Positions 14,937 to 22,094 of a DNA stretch of 32,875 nucleotides are shown piece by piece. This DNA comes from a virus: the IMG/VR virus record IMGVR_UViG_3300031227_000237, positions 1 through 32,875 of that record; one strand, given 5' to 3'. Numbering within the stretch: position 1 is the stretch's first letter; every line of letters starts with the position of its first letter. Made by a program: the position numbers and the translations under genes. The notes beneath the pieces are model-generated. The model was not told where the DNA came from. It ran no database searches and worked only from the letters and a program-made list of their open reading frames with translations.

Positions 14937-15442
14937 TCACCATTGCAGCCTACAAGGGCATCAGCGTCTTCTCCCGCCTCATCTGCTGGTTCAACCGCTC
15001 GCCGTATTCGCACATCTCTGTGGTGGACACGAACTACGCCGCCCTGATCTATAACGGTCGCGAGATTGAGGCCTGGCGCGGCATGGTCCAAGAAAGCAGG
15101 CCGCCATACGTGGCCCACAAGGCCGGGACGCAGGTGGACCTCTTCGACGTGGATCTCACCGCCGAGCAGTGCGCAGACGTCCTCAGCTTTCTTGGGCGGC
15201 AGATTGGCAAGGATTACGACTGGATGGGGATTCTCCATTTTGTTACGCGCCGTTCGGAGTACACGGTCGACCAGGATAAATGGTTTTGCAGCGAGCTGGT
15301 CGCGGCCGCTTTCGCGCAAGCCGGCAAGCCACTCCTCGAGCGGATCCCGGCATACAAGGTGTACCCCGGAATGCTGGTGACCTCGCCGCACCTCACGCAT
15401 CGATGCACCTTCACAGTTCCAGCCAGAAAGGCCGCAAGATGA
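14933..15442 (+). CDS. Permuted NlpC/P60-like (YiiX-type) cysteine hydrolase
   Basis: A 169-residue protein. His27 in 'SPYSHISVV' comes before Cys119 in 'WFCSELVAAAF'. That is the His-then-Cys order of permuted papain-like YiiX/YebB (DUF830) enzymes, which cleave or form amide bonds in peptides, peptidoglycan or lipids. 'GKDYDWMGILHF' at 92-103 is also typical of this family. No signal peptide is visible. The GTG start overlaps the portal stop. In Mu this place holds the F (MuF) gene, which is here found far downstream. The enzyme could be a virion-carried peptidoglycan hydrolase or a maturation factor. Confidence 0.78.
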   Translation: MITIAAYKGISVFSRLICWFNRSPYSHISVVDTNYAALIYNGREIEAWRGMVQESRPPYVAHKAGTQVDLFDVDLTAEQCADVLSFLGRQIGKDYDWMGILHFVTRRSEYTVDQDKWFCSELVAAAFAQAGKPLLERIPAYKVYPGMLVTSPHLTHRCTFTVPARKAAR

Positions 15443-16872
15443 AAAACGCCCTAGAATGCCCTGTAAGCGCCGCCCGGCTCCAGGCAGGCACTGGCCCGCA
15501 GAATCCGCTCGCGTCGATATGCATTAGCATAGCGGGCATATGCACGGCACATCTGTTGCATGGCCCGCAGCGAGGCAATCGTGGATGCGTGATCCTGCGC
15601 GCAGCCAACGAATCACCCGCCGCACAGCCCATGCGGGCGGTTGCCGCGGCCAACGAGTTTGTTGTGCTCCAGAAAGACTCGCTGCACATCCCGTTCGGCG
15701 ATTTCTGGAACGAGGCGATCCGTGCCACGCAGCGCTTCGACATGGCCGCAGCCAATGCCATCATCGACGACCTCAACACCGTGCGCGGCAAACTGCTCAG
15801 CCGCTTCATCGGGCTGCCCGTCTACCTCGGCCATCCGGATGTGCCGGGTCGCGGGGCGGACTACCCCGACAAGAAGGTCTATGCGCGCTTCCGTGGTGCC
15901 GAGATCGCAGCGGACAATGAAGGCCGCCCAGGGCTCAAGCTCTGTCCCGTGAAGTGGTCCAGCGCCGGCTGGGACCTCATCGAGAACGGACACTTTGCAT
16001 ACCACTCTCCGTATTGGGATCTGATCCCGATCGGGAACGAGGGCGGCCGCCTGGTCGCGCGCCCGGTGAGGCTCCATAGCCTCGGTCTCACCAACTGGCC
16101 GGTAATCCCGGTCAGCGCAATAGCAAATGAGGCTCAGAACGCCGCTGAAGCGGCCAACGCAAGAGAGGGCAGCATGGATCTGCTACAGAGACTGATCGCT
16201 CTGCTCGGGCTCGGGAAAGACGGGGCCGATGCGGCGAGCGAAGATGGGGTGATCTCCACAGTGTCAAAGCTGTTGGAGACCGCAAAGAAGCTCAAGGAAG
16301 AGATCGAGGCACGCTGGAATGCACAGGACGCGGCTTTCGCGGCTGTCCCCAACGAGGCCGGAATCGAGACACGCCTGGAGACGGTTCTGACCGTGCTGGA
16401 TGGCAGCCTGAGCGCAGCCAACGAAGCTCGCGCCAGTGCCGAGGGACAGGTGCAGCCCCTTGAGCTGCGTGTGCAGGCCCTGGAAGGCCAGCTCACTGCC
16501 GCGAACGAGGCAACCCAGACGCAGCTACGCGCCAGGGCAGAACTCATGGTCGACGGGGCCATCGCGCAGACGCGCATCAACGCTGACGCTCACGATACCT
16601 GGGTTGGCGAACTGGTCGGAGACTTCTCGGCAGCCAACGCGCGCCTGGAAGCACTCACACCACGTGCGCCGGGCGGTGAGGCACTCACGCTGGGCCTGGC
16701 CGGGCGCGAGACTGGCAGCGAGAGTGAGGCAACCCCAAGCGACCGCTTCATGCAGGCGGTGAACGAACGGCGCGTCCTGACCGGTGAGGACCATCACACC
16801 GCCTGGCGGGCAACCAAGAAGACGCACAAGACGCTGTGGGAGGAAGCCAACACAAAAACCAGCGAAGAGTAG
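15439..16872 (+). CDS. Mu I-like prohead protease with C-terminal scaffold
   Basis: A 477-residue protein of the Mu-like prophage I family. It cleaves head proteins during maturation and supplies the scaffold. The protease part has 'GLPVYLGHPD' (His132), 'WSSAGWDLIENGHFAYHSPY' (Ser190 in the last motif) and 'LTNWPVIP'. From about residue 246 the protein is Ala/Glu-rich coiled coil, as expected for a scaffold. The first 55 residues are an unusual Cys-containing extension. The ATG overlaps the previous stop (ATGA) and follows AAAGG, but a start at 15631 is possible. AANE-type motifs occur at 55-58, 70-73, 228-231, 327-330 and 354-357. Confidence 0.85.
   Translation: MKNALECPVSAARLQAGTGPQNPLASICISIAGICTAHLLHGPQRGNRGCVILRAANESPAAQPMRAVAAANEFVVLQKDSLHIPFGDFWNEAIRATQRFDMAAANAIIDDLNTVRGKLLSRFIGLPVYLGHPDVPGRGADYPDKKVYARFRGAEIAADNEGRPGLKLCPVKWSSAGWDLIENGHFAYHSPYWDLIPIGNEGGRLVARPVRLHSLGLTNWPVIPVSAIANEAQNAAEAANAREGSMDLLQRLIALLGLGKDGADAASEDGVISTVSKLLETAKKLKEEIEARWNAQDAAFAAVPNEAGIETRLETVLTVLDGSLSAANEARASAEGQVQPLELRVQALEGQLTAANEATQTQLRARAELMVDGAIAQTRINADAHDTWVGELVGDFSAANARLEALTPRAPGGEALTLGLAGRETGSESEATPSDRFMQAVNERRVLTGEDHHTAWRATKKTHKTLWEEANTKTSEE
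16174..16872 (+). CDS. Nested in-frame scaffold (Mu Z-like)
   Basis: Within the protease gene, ATG at 16174 (Met246) is preceded by GAGAGGG at good spacing. It would give a 232-residue protein that starts MDLLQRLIALLGLGKDGADA and contains only the coiled-coil part. In Mu and lambda the scaffold is made from an internal start in the protease gene (Z in I, Nu3 in C). The domain boundary, the ribosome site and the precedent all agree here. That the internal start is used is inferred. Confidence 0.6.
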   Translation: MDLLQRLIALLGLGKDGADAASEDGVISTVSKLLETAKKLKEEIEARWNAQDAAFAAVPNEAGIETRLETVLTVLDGSLSAANEARASAEGQVQPLELRVQALEGQLTAANEATQTQLRARAELMVDGAIAQTRINADAHDTWVGELVGDFSAANARLEALTPRAPGGEALTLGLAGRETGSESEATPSDRFMQAVNERRVLTGEDHHTAWRATKKTHKTLWEEANTKTSEE

Positions 16873-16938
16873 AGGATTCTGCGCGGCCGGACGGTCGCGA
16901 TCGAGCAGGGCGTTAACAACGAACGAAGGGGAAAGAAC

Positions 16939-17400
16939 ATGCTGAAGCTCATGCGCATCCTGTGGCCGCAACTGCGCGGCACAATCCAGGCAGCCAACAT
17001 CGCCGAGGGCACCCACGAGGGAGCCGTCACGAAGTTGAGTGATGCTGCCATCACGACCCGCAATCTGCTGGTCAAGGTCGGAACGGATTCCGACCACATC
17101 GCTGTCTGCGGAGCGAGCGATCGTCCGCGTGGCGTATGCAACGACGAAGCCGGCGCGGCTGAGGAGAACGTAAACGTCAACCTGCTGGGTCGCAATACGC
17201 AGACCGACCTCATGGTCGCAAGCGAAGCGATCGCAGACGATGTGGACGTCTACACCGCCGCCAGCGGCAAGATCCAGAACGAGCCGGCGGTGGCCGGAAC
17301 GTACTACCTTGTGGGGCACTCCCTGGGAAGTGCTGCAGCCGTCGGCGACGAGCTGGAAGTGGATTCCTGCCATCCGATCGCATTCGTAGTCACCGAATAG
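16939..17400 (+). CDS. Capsid decoration protein, DUF2190-like
   Basis: A 153-residue protein likely to sit on the outside of the head and stabilise it. The sequence follows the small beta-barrel 'capsid cement' pattern: 'CGASDRPRGVCNDEAGAAEE', 'VNVNLLGR', 'IADDVDVYTAASGKIQNEPA', 'GTYYLVGHSLGSAAAVGDEL'. It resembles DUF2190 and the lambda gpD-type proteins that lie between the protease and the major capsid genes. The N-terminus carries 'TIQAANIAEG' (residues 15-24), so a short N-terminal piece may be removed. GAAGGGGAAAGAAC precedes the ATG. Confidence 0.75.
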   Translation: MLKLMRILWPQLRGTIQAANIAEGTHEGAVTKLSDAAITTRNLLVKVGTDSDHIAVCGASDRPRGVCNDEAGAAEENVNVNLLGRNTQTDLMVASEAIADDVDVYTAASGKIQNEPAVAGTYYLVGHSLGSAAAVGDELEVDSCHPIAFVVTE

Positions 17401-17468
17401 GAGAGACAGCAGCGCAGAAAAGCGAAGTAGAAACCCTGAGTATCAACAGCAAGTAAGAGGATAAAACG

Positions 17469-18428
17469 ATGGATATCTTTCGACTCCAGGAGGATCGAGG
17501 CACGAACCTGGTAAAGGACGTGCTCTATGCCGCCAATGAGGCGCGCTTCACCTCCACCAACTACAGCGAGCCGCTCACGCAGTACATCGTGGGCTGGCAG
17601 GACCCCGCCAACCTCGCAGAGCTCCTTGAGTTCTTCGCGCCCGAGGTCCCCAACACGCCGCGCCGGTTCGAGTTCAAGAAGGGTACAAACGCTGAGTACT
17701 TCTTGACCGAGACCGACGACGTCCGCGCCATCGGCTCTGCGTTCAAGCGCGTTGAGCAGAAGGGCACGACCGTCACCGATCGCACCTACAACAAGGGGCT
17801 TACCACCCGGGTGGATCACGACGACGTCCTCGGCGACGACTGGCGCGAGCGCAAGGTGGCCTGGCTCAAGGCCCGGCTCCTCCGTAACGAGATCATCCGT
17901 GTGGTCGCACTCTTGGGCACTGCCGCCACCAACCTGGCCAAGGTGTGGGATAGCACCAAGGATCCGGATGCAGACATGCGGGATTCGCTGCGGCTGGCCA
18001 CCAGTTCCTCGGGGATCCGCCCCAATCGCATCGCGATCGGGGAAGGCGCCTGGGACCTGCGCACGGATGCGTACCATGCCGGTGCACATGCGGGCGTATA
18101 CGTCCAGGGCGACAAGACTCCGGAGGAAGTGGGGCGCAAGCTTGGCGTGGAGAGCTGCCGCGTTGTGAGTGCCCGCTACCAGTCCAGTGCCAGCGCCAAG
18201 AGCAAGGTGCTCGGCGATACGGTCCTGGAGTTCCTGGCAGAGGCAGTGCTCGACAAGGACGATCCGTCCAACATCAAGCGCTTCATCTCGCCGACCGAAC
18301 AGGGGCAGATGTGGGGTGTCTACATCGAGGAGCACCCCAAGTTCACAGACATCTCGGTGGAGCACTACTCCAACACGGTAATCACCAGCACGCTGGGGAT
18401 CCGTAAGCTCACCATCAGCGCAACCTAA
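17469..18428 (+). CDS. Major capsid protein
   Basis: A 319-residue protein directly after the decoration gene and before the neck genes, the usual place for the HK97-fold head subunit. Characteristic segments are 'VDHDDVLGDDWRERKVAWLK' (a long spine-helix-like region), 'AIGEGAWDLRTDAYHAG' and a C-terminal 'ISVEHYSNTVITSTLGIRKL'. The latter two recall the Mu-like and related 'major capsid protein' families. Residues 18-26 read VLYAANEAR, the same motif found in the scaffold; cleavage there would remove about 23 residues. AAGAGG precedes the ATG. A strong hairpin lies after the stop. Confidence 0.85.
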   Translation: MDIFRLQEDRGTNLVKDVLYAANEARFTSTNYSEPLTQYIVGWQDPANLAELLEFFAPEVPNTPRRFEFKKGTNAEYFLTETDDVRAIGSAFKRVEQKGTTVTDRTYNKGLTTRVDHDDVLGDDWRERKVAWLKARLLRNEIIRVVALLGTAATNLAKVWDSTKDPDADMRDSLRLATSSSGIRPNRIAIGEGAWDLRTDAYHAGAHAGVYVQGDKTPEEVGRKLGVESCRVVSARYQSSASAKSKVLGDTVLEFLAEAVLDKDDPSNIKRFISPTEQGQMWGVYIEEHPKFTDISVEHYSNTVITSTLGIRKLTISAT

Positions 18429-18443
18429 AGACAGGAGCATCCT

Positions 18444-18465
18444 GGGGGCCGCCTGGCCGGCCCCC
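18444..18465 (+). terminator. GC-rich hairpin after the major capsid gene
   Basis: GGGGGCCG-CCTGGC-CGGCCCCC forms a perfect 8-bp stem 15 bases after the capsid stop. No T run follows, so it is more likely to be an attenuator, or a block that protects the capsid mRNA, than a full terminator. Strong hairpins after the capsid gene are common in phages. Confidence 0.6.
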
Positions 18466-18538
18466 GGGACCTCACGCCTAGCCACAGACAGAGCAACGTA
18501 GAGAGAACCAACAACAGTAACCAAGCAGGAGACAGACC

Positions 18539-19069
18539 ATGCGGAAGAAATTCACAACTATTGAGATGCTCGTCGTGATCGCACTGATTGCGCTCATGGC
18601 GGCACTGGTCCCGCTGGCAGCCCGGGGAGGCCCGCAGTTCGTGGCAAACCTCACCAACATCTTGAGCCGCCTGCAGGCCTATACCAACTCCAACGACACG
18701 GCGCTGTCCGCGGTGGTCAGCAACCTGGGCAGCGTCAGCAACGACGTAGACACCGCGGAAGCAACGCTCGCCTCCGCGGTCAGCAACCTGGGCAGCGTCA
18801 GCAACGACGTAGACACCGCGGAAGCAACGCTCGCCTCCTCGGTCAGTAGCCTGGCCAGCGTCAGCAACGACGTAGACACCGCGGAAGCAACGCTCGCCTC
18901 CGCGGTCAGTAGCCTGGCCAGCGTCAGCAACGACGTGGACACGGTGGAGGCGATCCTGGCCTCTGGCCTGGATGGGTCGAACTACTTCCTCAGCGCCACC
19001 GCTGTCACTGGGGTTGTGCAACGCGTCGACGGGGTCGTGACCAATATCGACCTGGACGTCAGTCAGTAA
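18539..19069 (+). CDS. Prepilin-like protein with tandem coiled-coil repeats
   Basis: A 176-residue protein that starts MRKKFTTIEMLVVIALIALM. This matches the type IV prepilin/pseudopilin leader: basic residues, then a 'FT.IEMLVVIA' hydrophobic helix with the conserved Glu five residues after the cut point. The residue before Phe is Lys rather than Gly, as in some Lentisphaerae/Verrucomicrobia-type leaders. Residues 60-143 are four 21-residue repeats (S-N-D-V-D-T-A-E-A pattern), which would form a rod-like coiled coil. The remainder is short. The gene stands alone between two hairpins in the head-tail operon. Its role is unknown: membrane anchoring, assembly with host pili or a receptor decoy are possible. 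Confidence 0.7.
   Translation: MRKKFTTIEMLVVIALIALMAALVPLAARGGPQFVANLTNILSRLQAYTNSNDTALSAVVSNLGSVSNDVDTAEATLASAVSNLGSVSNDVDTAEATLASSVSSLASVSNDVDTAEATLASAVSSLASVSNDVDTVEAILASGLDGSNYFLSATAVTGVVQRVDGVVTNIDLDVSQ
18716..18967 (+). repeat. Four tandem 63-bp repeats in the prepilin-like gene
   Basis: Units lie at 18716-18778, 18779-18841, 18842-18904 and 18905-18967, each 21 codons. Units 1 and 2 are nearly identical. Units 3 and 4 differ from them at a few codons (Asn to Ser, Gly to Ala). The last unit has drifted most. Recent duplication in whole codons is likely, and the copy number may vary between strains. Confidence 0.9.
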
Positions 19070-19111
19070 CCTGAATCCAAACGCGAGATGAAGAGCGTTA
19101 GTGAATAAGTA

Positions 19112-19143
19112 GCCCGGCGGGTGGGACCGCCTGCCCGCCGGGC
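19112..19143 (+). terminator. GC-rich hairpin after the prepilin-like gene
   Basis: GCCCGGCGGG (19112-19121) and CCCGCCGGGC (19134-19143) form a perfect 10-bp stem with a 12-base loop. No T run follows. With the hairpin at 18444 it brackets the prepilin-like gene. It would separate this gene's transcript level from its neighbours or mark the edge of an inserted cassette. Confidence 0.6.
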
Positions 19144-19161
19144 CGCGCGAAGGAACAGCAC

Positions 19162-19611
19162 ATGGCATGGGAAGCAATAACCGAGGCGCACCTGCTCACG
19201 AAGATCTCCGGTGCGGAGCTGGAAGCGCTGCGCGAGGCCGCCCTGGCGTCCGCTCAGGTTGACCCGGTGGCCCCATCGATTGTGCACGTCACCGGTGAAG
19301 TGCGCGGCTATGTGGCGGCACACAAGCCCAATCTGCCTCTGCCCACCTCGACCACCACCATTCCCGAACGGTTAATGGGCCATGCCGTCATCATGACGGT
19401 CACCGAGATCATCGTCCGCGTGCCGGGCTATGACCTCGACGAAGACCGGCAGCGCCAGCTCAAGCGCGCCTACCAGGTAATGGACGATGTCGCCAAAGGA
19501 GATTTCTCGATCGAAGACCCGTCGACCGGCCTCGATCCCGGCGGCGGTGCCATGGAAGTGGTCAACAGTGTCACGCGTCACGCAAGCAGAGAGAACCTGG
19601 ACGGACTCTAA
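19162..19611 (+). CDS. DUF1320-like head-tail connector (Mu gp36-like)
   Basis: A 149-residue protein. The pattern 'V.GEVRGYVAAHKPNLPLP' followed by 'IPERLMGHAVIMTVTEIIVR', then 'RQRQLKRAYQVMDDVAKGDF' fits DUF1320, whose members link the portal to the tail in Mu-like phages: 'G.V.GY.......LP.P..L', a helical pair, then 'Y..A...L..I..G'. It follows the capsid and prepilin-like genes, where Mu has gp36. GAAGGAACAGCAC precedes the ATG. The C-terminal 40 residues are Gly-rich and less conserved-looking. Confidence 0.75.
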   Translation: MAWEAITEAHLLTKISGAELEALREAALASAQVDPVAPSIVHVTGEVRGYVAAHKPNLPLPTSTTTIPERLMGHAVIMTVTEIIVRVPGYDLDEDRQRQLKRAYQVMDDVAKGDFSIEDPSTGLDPGGGAMEVVNSVTRHASRENLDGL

Positions 19612-19623
19612 AGGAGAAGGAAC

Positions 19624-19968
19624 ATGCAGCAGCAAATCATCAAATCTGTAACCGTCGAGCTGAAGAAAGCCGGCTACCTCGAGGTAGCCACCGTCGAGCG
19701 CAACAAGGAAGTGTTCGGCAAGGTGAAGAAAATAGGCGAGTACCCGCCGGTCGAGAAGGTCGTCGTCGTGGACCTGCACTGCCAGGTCGGCCCGGAGATG
19801 GCGCTCAAGGACCACTTCGCCTGTCTGACGGTCCTGGAGACCGCCGGCATCGGCTACAACAATCGCTACACCAGGATGCTGGGCGATACGGTCATCGTCT
19901 CCGAACTCACGACCGAGGCCAAGAAAGACCAGGTCAAGCCCACGCCCAAGGAAGCCGTCGCTGAATAA
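19624..19968 (+). CDS. Hypothetical neck or tail protein, 114 residues
   Basis: Begins MQQQIIKSVTVELKKAGYLE. It is predicted to be beta-rich in the middle (EYPPVEKVVVVDLHCQVGPE) and has a Lys/Glu-rich tail (TEAKKDQVKPTPKEAVAE). No family is recognised. AAGGAGAAGGAAC precedes the ATG, and the stop overlaps the next start by one base. Between the gp36-like and tail-terminator-like genes it is most likely a connector or tail-completion protein. Confidence 0.65.
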   Translation: MQQQIIKSVTVELKKAGYLEVATVERNKEVFGKVKKIGEYPPVEKVVVVDLHCQVGPEMALKDHFACLTVLETAGIGYNNRYTRMLGDTVIVSELTTEAKKDQVKPTPKEAVAE

Positions 19969-20708
19969 TGAGCTCAAGCACGTTCAATCCCGTTGCGGTT
20001 ATGCAGGAAGACCTCTCCTCCCGCCTGGAGGCGGACGCGTACTTCTCAGACATCAACGTCTTCACTGAACGGCGCGGTTCCATCACCGGCATGCTGGCCA
20101 ACGGCCTCAGGGTTCTCACCAAGAAGGGCAACAAGATCGGTGTGGCCGTAATGGTGGGGCTCTTCGAGGCCGACGCCAACAACGAGAACGCCCCCGGCCC
20201 CATCTTTGACGATGGCGCCACGCTGGTCTCGGTCTTCGAGAATCCCACCCTCAACAGCGGGGCCAGCGGCAGCGGCAAAGCAGCGCTGGATATTGCCGTG
20301 CGCGTCGCGCGCGTACTGCACCATTACTACCCAGGCGGCATCGGCCAGACCGTGCTGGTATCCGGCAAGGCCGTGATCCAGCCCATACCCGAGCGCGAGC
20401 TCGGCAGCGGCATGGTGGGCTACATGGTGCGCGTGGGGATCCCGCTGGACTCCGAAGAGCTGGATAAGGTCCTCACCCCGTCCATTTCGCCCACCTCCGG
20501 GGCTGCCCCGCAGACCGTCACACTGGCGTGCGCAACGGCAGGCGCGGCCATCTACTACACCACCGATCTATCGTACCCCTGGAGCGGCAACGAAGAGGCC
20601 ACGCTCTACGCCGCCCCGTTTGAGATCTCACAGGCCGCCACGCTCAGAGCGGTCGCAAGCAAGACAGACATGGTCGATAGCGACTGTGCCTCCGCCGCCT
20701 ACGCGTAA
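19968..20708 (+). CDS. Tail-terminator-like protein with chitobiase-C-like domain
   Basis: A 246-residue protein in two parts. Residues 1-165 (MQEDLSSRLEADAYFSDINV, then 'ALDIAVRVARVLHHYYPGGI') are similar in layout to the small tail-terminator/DUF1834-type proteins that cap the tail tube at the neck. Residues 168-246 (LTPSISPTSGAAPQTVTLAC, AAIYYTTDLSYPWSG, 'ATLYAAPFEISQAATLRAVA') match the CHB_HEX_C_1 domain, found at the end of chitobiases and many surface proteins. That domain may bind sugars or decorate the neck. The TAATG overlap with the preceding gene sets the start. Confidence 0.7.
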   Translation: MSSSTFNPVAVMQEDLSSRLEADAYFSDINVFTERRGSITGMLANGLRVLTKKGNKIGVAVMVGLFEADANNENAPGPIFDDGATLVSVFENPTLNSGASGSGKAALDIAVRVARVLHHYYPGGIGQTVLVSGKAVIQPIPERELGSGMVGYMVRVGIPLDSEELDKVLTPSISPTSGAAPQTVTLACATAGAAIYYTTDLSYPWSGNEEATLYAAPFEISQAATLRAVASKTDMVDSDCASAAYA

Positions 20709-20738
20709 GTCAGTCAACACCTAGTAAGGAGAGGGACC

Positions 20739-21671
20739 ATGGGAATCGATCGCAGTAACATCTATAAGGGACCGGGCACGATTCAGATCGGCGCGGCAGG
20801 GCCGGTGCTCTACGACAACGGCGAGGGAATCGACGTCTCCTGGGACATCGTCCGTGGTGCCGTGAACACCTCCATGCATGGCAAAGTGGATTCGTTCCTG
20901 GACGATCGCATCGTGAAGATCACGCTCACTCCGGTGGGCCAGATCACCGCAGCGATCGTCGCGGCGCTCTATCCCTACCAGAACCCGGTCATTGGCAGCT
21001 CCATCTTTGGTGCAGCCGACACGCCCACCATCGTGCACGGCCGCGACGGCAAGAAGCTCACCATCCTCAACACGGCCGTAACCGGCATGCCGGACCTCGT
21101 CCTGTCTCCCGGGAAGACCGCGTTCGGGCAGCTCGAGCTCACCGGCGTGGTTGGCAACACCCTGGACCCGGCCGACGATCTGAGCTACTACACCGAGGCC
21201 ACCGAGGCGTTCTCGGATACCTCGCTGGATACCTCCCAGATCCTGCGCCTGGTCTATGCCGGCGTCTGGACCGGAAAACTCACCTCGATCAAGACCGAGG
21301 CCGGCTGGATGCTCTCGTTCGACGTAGGTGTGCAGCCGCAGCCCTGCGACGACTACGGCAGCGTGGACCTGAACCTGGAGAGCGTCGGCGCAATGGCCAA
21401 GACCAAGCCGCTCGACGTCCTCTATTCGGACCTCATGAGCAACGCCCGGATCCAGGGCGCAGCGCGCGGTACCACCCTGCGCGAAGGCGCGGACCTGGTC
21501 ATCACCGGCGCAGGCAGCGCCCTGGTTGCCACGCTCAAGGATTCCGGCCTGGTGGAAGTCCCGGGGCGCTGGCACTCAACCGACCTGCGCGACGGCGAGA
21601 TCGCCTTCGATGCGCTGCGCGATGAGTCCGCCGGCACCTTCGGCAGTCTGTTCTCGATCGCACTCGCATAG
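20739..21671 (+). CDS. Major tail tube protein
   Basis: A 310-residue protein. The start 'MGIDRSNIYKGPGTIQIGAA' and repeated beta strands such as 'VNTSMHGKVDSFLDDRIVKI' followed by 'TLTPVGQITAAIVAALYPY' fit tail-tube subunits, in which a loop carrying the 'KVDSF' segment stacks ring on ring. It lies after the terminator gene and before the fibre and tape-measure genes, where the tube gene is expected. No sheath gene precedes it, so the tail is probably non-contractile. AAGGAGAGGGACC is a strong ribosome site before the ATG. Confidence 0.8.
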   Translation: MGIDRSNIYKGPGTIQIGAAGPVLYDNGEGIDVSWDIVRGAVNTSMHGKVDSFLDDRIVKITLTPVGQITAAIVAALYPYQNPVIGSSIFGAADTPTIVHGRDGKKLTILNTAVTGMPDLVLSPGKTAFGQLELTGVVGNTLDPADDLSYYTEATEAFSDTSLDTSQILRLVYAGVWTGKLTSIKTEAGWMLSFDVGVQPQPCDDYGSVDLNLESVGAMAKTKPLDVLYSDLMSNARIQGAARGTTLREGADLVITGAGSALVATLKDSGLVEVPGRWHSTDLRDGEIAFDALRDESAGTFGSLFSIALA

Positions 21672-21695
21672 CGGGCAACGGCAACAGGTGAAGCT

Positions 21696-22094
21696 ATGCG
21701 CATCAAGTTCGGCACTGTCTGGCTTACGGGCGACTCCCCCAAGGAGTGGCCCGATGGCCTGCGCATAGTTCCCGGCCGGGACGCAGAGCCCAAGAAGGGC
21801 CTGCGTTTCACCCAGGTGGAAATGGCGGACCGCGGCAACGAGAGCTGGACATACCAGTTCCGCGTCACCCGTCAGCACGCAGGGGTCCGCGAATGCCAGC
21901 GCTATATGCATGACCATGTCCTCAGCCTCTCCGGCCGTGCCCACGTCACGTTTGTGTTCACCGACGGATCAGGGGAAGACGTCTACTGGCTGGCCAATGC
22001 GATCTGCCGCGCCGTTCCCACCCAGGTGGGAGTGCGGTCCATTTGCAGCTATACGCTCACCGGCGGCCGCCCAACGAAGGATAACCCAGCATGA
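21696..22094 (+). CDS. Hypothetical tail protein, 132 residues
   Basis: Begins MRIKFGTVWLTGDSPKEWPD. It is probably a beta-rich domain ('WTYQFRVTRQHAGVRECQRY', 'HVTFVFTDGSGEDVYWLANA'). No family is recognised. Its start follows 'ACAGGTGAAGCT', a weak ribosome site, 24 bases after the tube gene, and its stop overlaps the next start. Possible roles include a tail chaperone or tube-associated protein. Confidence 0.6.
   Translation: MRIKFGTVWLTGDSPKEWPDGLRIVPGRDAEPKKGLRFTQVEMADRGNESWTYQFRVTRQHAGVRECQRYMHDHVLSLSGRAHVTFVFTDGSGEDVYWLANAICRAVPTQVGVRSICSYTLTGGRPTKDNPA

Noticed and set aside
15280-15438. Upstream extension of the protease frame
   Set aside because: It lies within the NlpC/P60-like gene in another frame; the ATGA overlap at 15439 is a better start.
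17529-17543. AANE as a tmRNA-type tag
   Set aside because: The likeness to AANDENYA is only in the first letters and the motif is internal, not at C-termini.
17304-18524. Open frame of 406 codons on the minus strand
   Set aside because: It is the mirror of the decoration and capsid genes, against the direction of the late operon, and runs through the hairpin at 18444.
18716-18967. CRISPR-like regular repeats
   Set aside because: The units are contiguous 63-bp codon repeats without spacers and encode a protein rod.
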